From Thiotrichaceae bacterium (GTDB taxonomy: Bacteria > Pseudomonadota > Gammaproteobacteria > Thiotrichales > Thiotrichaceae): a DNA stretch of 5,108 nt. This document shows, piece by piece, positions 1-5,108 of the stretch. The position numbers and the translations under genes were made by a program. The notes beneath the pieces are model-generated. The model did not search any database, was not told the DNA's origin, and saw only the letters and a list, made by a program, of their open reading frames with translations. The first letter of the stretch is position 1; each line of letters opens with the position of its first letter. Location: NCBI GenBank assembly GCA_027030285.1, contig JALVFC010000057.1, forward strand, positions 1 to 5,108, written 5' to 3'.

Positions 1-32
1 CGGAAATGCGCAAGCGTGGCGAAAAGGTATAG
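1..32 (+). CDS. rpmB: 50S ribosomal protein L28, C-terminal end (partial)
   Basis: Only the last nine codons and the TAG stop (30-32) are present; the reading frame starts at base 3. They read EMRKRGEKV, which matches the charged C-terminal tail of bacterial L28 (the E. coli protein ends LRARGEKY as I recall it). L28 is a small structural protein of the large ribosomal subunit. The assignment is strengthened by the next gene, rpmG, which follows rpmB in one operon in many gammaproteobacteria. The gene body lies upstream of the window. The fragment alone would be too short to identify; the tail motif and the neighbour together make it fairly safe. Confidence 0.85.
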   Translation, partial: EMRKRGEKV

Positions 33-44
33 GAGTACGTAAAG

Positions 45-200
45 ATGCGTGACAAGATTAAAATGGTATCCAGTGCAGGTACAGGTTTTTATTACACAAC
101 CACCAAAAACAAAAGAACCAAGCCTGAAAAGCTGGAAATGAAAAAATACGATCCGGTTGTACGAAAGCATGTGATGTTTAAGGAAGCAAAGATTAAGTAA
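45..200 (+). CDS. rpmG: 50S ribosomal protein L33
   Basis: This is a complete 51-residue L33, a basic protein of the large ribosomal subunit located near the E site. It carries the family core SSAGTGFYYTTTKNKRTKPEK (residues 9-29) and ends in HVMFKEAKIK, nearly identical to other gammaproteobacterial L33 tails. It contains no cysteine, so it is the zinc-independent type without the CxxC pairs. The ATG at 45 is the only reasonable start: the rpmB stop at 30-32 is in the same frame just upstream, and AGGAG at 31-35 sits 9 nt before the ATG. Fifty-one residues is usual where the N-terminus is shorter than the 55-residue E. coli form. The gap to rpmB is only 12 nt, so the two are translated from one mRNA, and an intrinsic terminator follows. 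Confidence 0.97.
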   Translation: MRDKIKMVSSAGTGFYYTTTKNKRTKPEKLEMKKYDPVVRKHVMFKEAKIK

Positions 201-232
201 TTACTGCTTCTCGATAATCAGATATTCAGGAC

Positions 233-274
233 AAAAAGCCTGTCAGAGTCTATCTGGCAGGCTTTTTTTGTTTT
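233..274 (+). terminator. Rho-independent terminator of rpmB-rpmG
   Basis: A 15-bp stem pairs 233-247 with 253-267 across a 5-nt loop (GTCTA). The only non-Watson-Crick pair is one G-U wobble. The 3' arm runs into a T-rich tract (263-269, then 271-274 after one G). It begins 33 nt after the rpmG stop and should end the ribosomal transcript before the toxin-antitoxin module. The A-run at the 5' base of the stem means it may also work weakly on the opposite strand. Confidence 0.93.
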
Positions 275-303
275 AGGGGTAACGACTCAGTTGCACTTCA
301 AAT

Positions 304-332
304 ATCACATGCATAATCATTTCTGCTAAAGT
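304..332 (+). promoter_or_regulatory. Candidate sigma70-type promoter of the toxin-antitoxin module
   Basis: A hexamer TAAAGT (327-332) preceded by TG at 324-325 resembles an extended -10 element. ATCACA (304-309) lies 17 nt upstream as a weak -35 with four of six consensus bases. Competing choices are TTGCAC (291-296) with CATAAT (312-317) at a short 15-nt spacing, and TATAGT (332-337), which lacks a good -35. Some promoter is expected here because a strong terminator lies upstream and a separate operon begins at 363. The exact elements are uncertain. Confidence 0.3.
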
Positions 333-334
333 AT

Positions 335-347
335 AGTCAAACTGACT
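335..347. promoter_or_regulatory. Small palindrome, possible antitoxin operator
   Basis: AGTCA-AAC-TGACT is a perfect 5-bp inverted repeat with a 3-nt centre. It lies just downstream of or overlapping the candidate -10 elements and 15 nt before the antitoxin start. Many type II antitoxins repress their own operon by binding palindromes at this position. The repeat is short and could be chance; the operator role is inference from placement only. Confidence 0.3.
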
Positions 348-362
348 TTTAGGAGAACCTCT

Positions 363-563
363 ATGACCATCTCAGAAATATCGAAAATGAGCATGATTGA
401 GCGCCTTCAAGCTATGGAGGCTATTTGGGACTCTCTGTTACATGAAACATCCATTAAATCACCAGACTGGCATGCAGAGATACTTTCTGAGAGAAGAAAA
501 AAAATTAGTAGTGGTGAAGCCAGGTTCAAATCAATTGAAGAGCTAAAGTCGAAGTATAGATGA
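363..563 (+). CDS. Antitoxin of a type II toxin-antitoxin module (Unstab_antitox / addiction module component family)
   Basis: This 66-residue protein matches the short 'putative addiction module component' family (Unstab_antitox). The N-terminal half carries the recognisable pattern MSMIERLQAMEAIWDSL (residues 9-25). The second half carries PDWHAEILSERRKKISSGE (34-52) followed by a lysine-rich end. In this family the protein binds and neutralises a ParE/RelE-like partner and is usually the labile member of the pair. The ATG at 363 is supported by AGGAG at 351-355, 7 nt upstream. Its TGA (561-563) overlaps the toxin ATG in an ATGA junction, implying translational coupling. No classic ribbon-helix-helix or HTH DNA-binding domain is obvious, so self-repression is not assured. 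Base composition across the module is about 37% G+C, lower than metH. Confidence 0.88.
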   Translation: MTISEISKMSMIERLQAMEAIWDSLLHETSIKSPDWHAEILSERRKKISSGEARFKSIEELKSKYR

Positions 564-862
564 TTGTTATCAATAGTATTCAGATATTATCTGATGCCGA
601 AGAGGATCTTGAAGATGGCAAGGTGTTCTATGATATTCAAGAACCTGGAGTAGGAGATTATTTTTGGGATAGTCTCATATCTGATATAGAGTCTCTAAAA
701 GTACACGGTGGTGTTCATACTAAAGAATTTGGGTATTTTCGTATGCCTTCTAAAAGATTTCCTTATTCAATTTATTACGATATTGAGGAAACAACGGCTT
801 TTATTATTGCTGTCTTGCCAATGCGAAGAAACCCATCATGGGTCAAAAAAAGATTGACTTGA
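560..862 (+). CDS. RelE/ParE-family toxin
   Basis: This 100-residue protein has the ParE/RelE-fold pattern. An N-terminal strand and helix (ILSDAEEDLEDGKVFYD, 9-25) lead into the glycine turn PGVGDYFWDSL (29-39), a helix, then R61 and the FPYSIYYDI strand (67-75). A final strand, FIIAVLPMRRNPSWVKKRL (81-99), closes the fold with the usual basic end. Members either poison DNA gyrase (ParE type) or cut ribosome-bound mRNA (RelE type). The FPY-IYY and RRNPSW patterns fit the ParE-like subgroup better, but the target cannot be decided from sequence. The start overlaps the antitoxin stop by 4 nt and relies on coupling; the weak upstream GAAG gives no clear ribosome-binding site. The frame is intact with the usual family length, so the toxin is probably functional. 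Confidence 0.87.
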   Translation: MIVINSIQILSDAEEDLEDGKVFYDIQEPGVGDYFWDSLISDIESLKVHGGVHTKEFGYFRMPSKRFPYSIYYDIEETTAFIIAVLPMRRNPSWVKKRLT

Positions 863-972
863 AGTAGACTTAGATAGAAAAACAAGTCCTTTACACTAAA
901 AATATCGACTCTACTTGAATCCCCCTAATACTGCCTTTCATAGCACTTTTTTAACAGGTTATGCATTAATTA

Positions 973-1043
973 GGACGTGCGACTTTAGTCGCGCACCGGA
1001 CTGCGCTGCGGTGGCGAGCTAGCGCGACTAAAGTCGCACGTCC
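973..1043. repeat. REP/REPIN-like element: 22-bp perfect inverted repeat with palindromic arms
   Basis: Bases 973-994 and 1022-1043 are exact reverse complements over 22 bp, separated by a 27-nt G+C-rich centre. Each arm contains its own 14-nt palindrome, GCGACT-TT-AGTCGC at 979-992 and its complement at 1024-1037. The element can therefore fold as one long hairpin or as two small ones. Two palindromic units in inverted orientation, each headed at its outer end by GGAC, is the arrangement of REP doublets (REPINs) mobilised by RAYT transposases. No T-run follows, so it is not a standard intrinsic terminator. It codes for nothing apparent and has no obvious target-site duplication. The rest of 863-1097 shows no gene and no convincing promoter. 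Confidence 0.75.
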
Positions 1044-1097
1044 CTGGCATAAGTGCTAGACTTCCCCTTCTTTTCAAACTCATAAACTCTGATCTCG

Positions 1098-4000
1098 ATG
1101 GCTGATAAGAACGACATAAAAGCACTGCTTGAACAACGCATTCTGGTTCTGGATGGTGCGATGGGTACCATGATACAGCGACACAAGCTGGAGGAGGCGG
1201 ATTACCGGGGTGAACGCTTTGCGGACTGGGCAAGTGATATCAAGGGTAATAACGACTTGTTGGTGCTAACCCAGCCACAGATTATTAAAGGCATTCATGC
1301 CGAATACCTGCAAGCCGGTGCAGATATTCTGGAAACCAATACTTTCAATGCAACACGCATAGCCATGGCTGATTACGATATGCAGGATTTGTCGTATGAG
1401 ATCAATGTCGCTGCTGCAAAGCTGGCGCGTGAAGTAGCTGATGAGTACAGTACACCAGATAAGCCGCGTTTCGTCGCGGGTGTGCTGGGACCGACCAATC
1501 GTACCGCCAGTATTTCTCCCGATGTGAATGACCCGGGTTACCGCAATGTTTCTTTTAAGGAACTGGTTGATGCCTATATCGAATCTACCAACGGGCTACT
1601 GGAAGGTGGTGCGGATATTATTCTCATTGAAACTATTTTCGATACCCTGAATGCCAAGGCTGCTGTCTTTGCGGTCAAGCAGGTTTTTGCAGATATTGGC
1701 AAAGAATATCCCATTATGATTTCCGGCACGATTACTGACCGTTCCGGACGGACGCTTTCTGGTCAAACGACAGAAGCGTTCTATAACTCGCTGAATCATG
1801 CCGAGCCAATTTCTTTTGGCTTGAACTGTGCATTAGGGCCGGATTTGCTGCGTCAGTATGTTGAAGAGCTGTCACGTATTTCCAATACCTTTGTTTCTGC
1901 ACATCCCAATGCTGGTTTGCCCAATGAGTTTGGTGAATATGACCTTGAGCCACCCGCAATGGCGGAACATATCCGTGAATGGGCAGAAAGCGGCTTTTTA
2001 AATATCGTGGGTGGCTGTTGTGGTTCATCACCAGCGCATATCCAGGCGATTGCGGAAGCGGTTGCCGATATTGCTCCGCGCAAAATACCTGAGCTGCCCA
2101 TAGAATGCCGACTGTCAGGTCTGGAGCCATTTAATATTGGTGAGGACAGCTTGTTTGTGAATGTGGGCGAGCGTACCAATGTCACGGGTTCGCTACGCTT
2201 TAAGCGTTTGATCAAGGAAGAAGATTACGATACTGCTCTGGAAGTGGCTCTGGATCAGGTACAGGCGGGCGCGCAGGTTATCGACATTAATATGGATGAG
2301 GGACTGCTGGATTCCAAAGAGTGCATGGTGCGCTTTTTAAACCTGATTGCTTCTGAGCCGGACATTTCGCGTGTACCCATTATGATTGACTCATCCAAGT
2401 GGGAAGTCATTGAAGCGGGGCTACAGTGTATCCAGGGCAAGGGTATCGTCAACTCGATTTCCATGAAGGAAGGTGAGGATAAGTTTCTGCAGCAGGCACG
2501 GCTGATTCGTCGCTATGGTGCAGCGGTGATTGTCATGGCATTTGATGAGGTGGGGCAGGCAGATACCCGCGAGCGCAAGGTCGAAATTTGTACCCGTGCC
2601 TACAAGCTGCTGACTGAAGAAGTTGGCTTCCCGCCTGAAGATATTATCTTTGACCCCAATATCTTTGCGGTAGGGACAGGTATTGAAGAGCATAATAATT
2701 ATGCTGTGGACTTTATTGAGGCAGTCAAGGACATCAAGGATACACTGCCTTATGCCAAGGTGTCCGGCGGTGTTTCCAATGTGTCTTTCTCGTTCAGGGG
2801 TAACAATCCGGTACGTGAAGCGATTCATGCCGTTTTCCTGTATCACGCTATCAAGAATGGCATGGATATGGGAATTGTGAATGCTGCGCAGTTGGCAGTT
2901 GTTGATGACCTTCCCCGGGAATTACGCGATGCGGTAGAAGATTTGGTGTTGAATCGCCGTGAGGATGCCACTGAGCGCCTCATGGATATTGCACCGAATT
3001 ATATGGGTGATGGCAAGGCAGCTGAGAAAAAAGAAGACCTGGAATGGCGCGAATGGCCAGTAGAAAAGCGTCTGGAGCATTCACTGGTCAAAGGGATTGA
3101 TGCTTATGTAACCGAAGATACCGAAGAAGCCCGCCAGCTGTTAGGGCATCCTATTAACGTCATCGAAGGGCCTTTAATGGATGGTATGAATGTGGTGGGT
3201 GACCTGTTCGGTGATGGCAAAATGTTTTTGCCTCAGGTGGTCAAGTCAGCGCGTGTCATGAAAAAAGCTGTTGCTTATCTATTCCCGTTTTTGGAGGCTG
3301 AAAAGCAAGGCTGTGAGGTGGAAGCTAATGGCAAAATTCTCATGGCAACGGTGAAAGGTGATGTGCATGATATTGGTAAAAATATCGTAGGCGTGGTGTT
3401 GCAATGTAATAGCTACGAAATCATTGATATGGGGGTCATGGTGCCAGCAGATGACATTCTCAAAAAAGCCAAAGAAGAGAATGTAGATATTATCGGTCTG
3501 TCCGGTTTGATTACGCCTTCACTGGATGAAATGGTGCATATTGCCAAAGAGATGGAACGCCTGGGTATGGATATTCCCCTGCTGATTGGTGGTGCAACGA
3601 CATCTAAAGTGCATACTGCCGTGAAAATTGATCCTGAATATCATGGCGCGATTGTGCATGTGGCGGATGCCTCACGTGCTGTGGGTGTGGCGGGCAAGTT
3701 GCTGTCTGATGAGGAAAAAGCTGATTATATTAAAGATATCAAGGCTGGCTATGAGGCATTGCGGGTTAAACGTGCTGCCAATCAGCGAGTGAAAAAGTCA
3801 GCAACCCTGGAGCAGGCAAGAGCCAATAAAGTCCCCATAGACTGGAAAAACTACCAGCCTCCGAAGCCACTCTATCTGGAGTCCCCCACAGAGAGTGGAG
3901 ACTATACGATTTCGCAACCTGAAAATGGGGGTGTCATTATTCAGTTTAATGATTATCCCCTGCAAGATTTGCAGGAACGTATCGACTGGACGCAGTTTTT

Positions 4001-4829
4001 CAGGAGCTGGGAGCTGGCGGGTAAATTCCCGGCAATCCTGAGCGATGAAGTGGTCGGGGAAGAAGCGACCAAGCTGTATAACGATGCCCTGCAAATGTTG
4101 GAAAAAGTCATCAATGAGAAATGGGTCACTGCCCAGGCTGTGATCGGCCTGTTTCCTGCCAATAGTGTGAATGATGATGATATTGAGCTGTATACCGATG
4201 AAAACCGCGATACGGTCAACATGGAGCTGCATCATATTCGCCAGCAAATTGACCGGGGTGGCTTGCGTCCCAATTTTTGCCTGGCAGACTTTATTGCCCC
4301 CAAAGACAGTGGTGTGAGTGACTGGCTGGGTGCGTTTGCGGTCACGGCTGGTACGGGTATTGAGCCTCATGTGGAGCAGTTCCGCGCCGAGCATGATGAT
4401 TACAATGCGATTTTACTGGAGGCAATCTGTGACCGCCTGGCTGAAGCACTGGCTGAACGTATGCACGAACGGCTGAGAAAAGAGTTCTGGGCATATGTGC
4501 CGGATGAGAGCTTCTCCAATGAGGAGATTATCAAGGAAAACTATCAGGGGATTCGTCCTGCACCGGGTTATCCCGCCTGTCCGGATCACACCGAGAAAGC
4601 GCTGTTGTGGGAGCTATTGCAGGTTGAGGAGCGTGTCGGCATAAAAATCACTGAATCCTATGCCATGTATCCGGCGGCATCGGTTTCTGGCTGGTATTTC
4701 TCACACCCTGAGAGCCAGTATTTTGGCACTGGCAAGATCCAGAAGGATCAGGTGGAAGATTATGCAAAACGTAAGGGGATGACCGTGGAGGAAGCCGAGA
4801 AGTGGTTATCGCCCATATTGGGTTATTAG
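1098..4829 (+). CDS. metH: Cobalamin-dependent methionine synthase
   Basis: This cytoplasmic enzyme transfers the methyl group of 5-methyltetrahydrofolate through cobalamin to homocysteine, giving methionine and tetrahydrofolate. At 1243 residues it is full length (about 1227 in E. coli). The homocysteine domain (about 1-330) has zinc ligands C244, C307 and C308 in FGLNC and GGCCG. The folate domain (about 343-640) shows GERTNVTGS (357-365), DINMDEG (396-402) and GGVSNVSFSFRG (557-568). The cobalamin cap (about 655-735) keeps F704 and L711. The B12 domain (about 745-880) has DVHDIGKN with lower ligand H757, its partner D755, and S808. The reactivation domain (about 905-1243) carries D963 in IDW and R1153 in RPAPGYPACPDHTEK, which bind S-adenosylmethionine. 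The ATG at 1098 aligns with E. coli MetH and an in-frame TAA lies at 1083, but no Shine-Dalgarno is visible. The linker before the last domain is about 19 residues longer than in E. coli. No cobalamin riboswitch or MetR box is seen upstream. Confidence 0.98.
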   Translation: MADKNDIKALLEQRILVLDGAMGTMIQRHKLEEADYRGERFADWASDIKGNNDLLVLTQPQIIKGIHAEYLQAGADILETNTFNATRIAMADYDMQDLSYEINVAAAKLAREVADEYSTPDKPRFVAGVLGPTNRTASISPDVNDPGYRNVSFKELVDAYIESTNGLLEGGADIILIETIFDTLNAKAAVFAVKQVFADIGKEYPIMISGTITDRSGRTLSGQTTEAFYNSLNHAEPISFGLNCALGPDLLRQYVEELSRISNTFVSAHPNAGLPNEFGEYDLEPPAMAEHIREWAESGFLNIVGGCCGSSPAHIQAIAEAVADIAPRKIPELPIECRLSGLEPFNIGEDSLFVNVGERTNVTGSLRFKRLIKEEDYDTALEVALDQVQAGAQVIDINMDEGLLDSKECMVRFLNLIASEPDISRVPIMIDSSKWEVIEAGLQCIQGKGIVNSISMKEGEDKFLQQARLIRRYGAAVIVMAFDEVGQADTRERKVEICTRAYKLLTEEVGFPPEDIIFDPNIFAVGTGIEEHNNYAVDFIEAVKDIKDTLPYAKVSGGVSNVSFSFRGNNPVREAIHAVFLYHAIKNGMDMGIVNAAQLAVVDDLPRELRDAVEDLVLNRREDATERLMDIAPNYMGDGKAAEKKEDLEWREWPVEKRLEHSLVKGIDAYVTEDTEEARQLLGHPINVIEGPLMDGMNVVGDLFGDGKMFLPQVVKSARVMKKAVAYLFPFLEAEKQGCEVEANGKILMATVKGDVHDIGKNIVGVVLQCNSYEIIDMGVMVPADDILKKAKEENVDIIGLSGLITPSLDEMVHIAKEMERLGMDIPLLIGGATTSKVHTAVKIDPEYHGAIVHVADASRAVGVAGKLLSDEEKADYIKDIKAGYEALRVKRAANQRVKKSATLEQARANKVPIDWKNYQPPKPLYLESPTESGDYTISQPENGGVIIQFNDYPLQDLQERIDWTQFFRSWELAGKFPAILSDEVVGEEATKLYNDALQMLEKVINEKWVTAQAVIGLFPANSVNDDDIELYTDENRDTVNMELHHIRQQIDRGGLRPNFCLADFIAPKDSGVSDWLGAFAVTAGTGIEPHVEQFRAEHDDYNAILLEAICDRLAEALAERMHERLRKEFWAYVPDESFSNEEIIKENYQGIRPAPGYPACPDHTEKALLWELLQVEERVGIKITESYAMYPAASVSGWYFSHPESQYFGTGKIQKDQVEDYAKRKGMTVEEAEKWLSPILGY

Positions 4830-4832
4830 GAG

Positions 4833-5108
4833 ATGACAGCGCATCAGAATGTCATCAGTTTTCTCTCGGAACGCGTGCAGCAGACTCATAAAATCACTGT
4901 GCCTGAGGGACAGGTGGTTTGTCGTGAAGGACAGCAGTGCGCTGATCTGGTGGTGGTTACTTCTGGTGATGTCAGGGTGTATAAGCCAGCTGTAGATGGG
5001 CGAAGTATTAGCCTGTATCATATTGCCAGAGGAGAATCGTGCATTATTACAGCGGGTTGTATTCTTAATCAGAATCCTTTTCCGGCAGTGGTGGCAGAAA
5101 CGGTGACG
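4833..5108 (+). CDS. Crp/Fnr-family transcriptional regulator, N-terminal part (runs off window)
   Basis: The 92 visible residues form most of a cyclic-nucleotide-binding-like beta-roll. A lead helix precedes PEGQVVCREGQQCADLVVVTSG (24-45), then DVRVYKPAVDGRSISLYHIARGESC (46-70) and the ESCIITAGCIL segment (69-78). The strand order and glycine positions fit the Crp/Fnr sensor domain; the C-terminal helix-turn-helix would lie beyond base 5108. Four cysteines (C30, C36, C70, C76) are notable, but the arrangement is not the N-terminal cluster of Fnr, so the ligand is unknown. The ATG is in the same frame as metH, separated from its TAG only by GAG. AGGAG (4828-4832) abuts the ATG with no spacing, so initiation probably depends on ribosomes finishing metH; GTG at 4875 is an alternative start. 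Co-transcription with metH is likely; regulation of metH is not shown. Confidence 0.82.
   Translation, partial: MTAHQNVISFLSERVQQTHKITVPEGQVVCREGQQCADLVVVTSGDVRVYKPAVDGRSISLYHIARGESCIITAGCILNQNPFPAVVAETVT

Noticed and set aside
856..888. GACTTG (856-861) and CAAGTC (883-888) as a terminator for the toxin-antitoxin module
   Set aside because: The stem is only 6 bp, the loop is 21 nt, and no T-run follows, so it is too weak to call.
973..1043. The long inverted repeat as an intrinsic terminator or an insertion sequence end
   Set aside because: No T-run follows either arm, there is no transposase frame between the arms, and no flanking target duplication is visible.
1045..1058. TGGCATAAGTGCTA as a possible sigma54 promoter before metH
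   Set aside because: GG and GC are 9 nt apart instead of the required 12.
985..1233. Minus-strand open frame across the inverted repeat and the metH start
   Set aside because: Its sequence is the complement of the repeat and of conserved metH codons, and no family resemblance or ribosome-binding site is evident.
3863..3871. GAAGCCACT, resembling the B12 box of cobalamin riboswitches
   Set aside because: It lies inside the metH coding region in the linker, lacks the other riboswitch elements and the G expected after the core, so it is coincidence.
3798..4394. A 198-codon open frame on the minus strand within metH, and several shorter antisense frames elsewhere in metH
   Set aside because: They lie wholly opposite a strongly conserved gene, show no recognisable domain, and are expected by chance opposite a long coding region.

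Overview
The window comes from a gammaproteobacterium, judging by a conserved rpmB-rpmG end, a short cysteine-free L33 protein, and a full-length cobalamin-dependent methionine synthase that closely resembles the enteric MetH as I recall it. I cannot name the genus. Every supported gene is on the + strand.

Layout. Positions 1-200 hold the last codons of rpmB (L28) and all of rpmG (L33), closed by a strong intrinsic terminator at 233-274. Positions 363-862 hold a compact two-gene type II toxin-antitoxin module, an Unstab_antitox-type antitoxin and a ParE/RelE-fold toxin overlapping by 4 nt. By hand count 361-840 is about 37% G+C, against 43-55% in two metH lines I counted, which suggests an acquired cassette between two housekeeping loci. 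Positions 863-1097 are intergenic and contain a perfect 22-bp inverted repeat (973-1043) whose arms are themselves palindromes, a REP/REPIN-like architecture. Positions 1098-4829 encode MetH (1243 residues) with all five functional regions. A Crp/Fnr-type regulator begins one codon after the metH stop and runs off the window.

How the parts relate. The rpmG terminator isolates the ribosomal operon. The toxin-antitoxin pair has its own promoter-like region, with a small palindrome that could be an autoregulatory operator. MetH makes methionine from homocysteine and methyl-tetrahydrofolate. The downstream regulator is probably co-transcribed with it, but nothing shows that it controls metH. I see no wholly new system here. 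The items most worth a second look are the nested-palindrome repeat, the toxin-antitoxin cassette with its possible operator, the cysteine-rich partial regulator, and a longer than expected linker in MetH.
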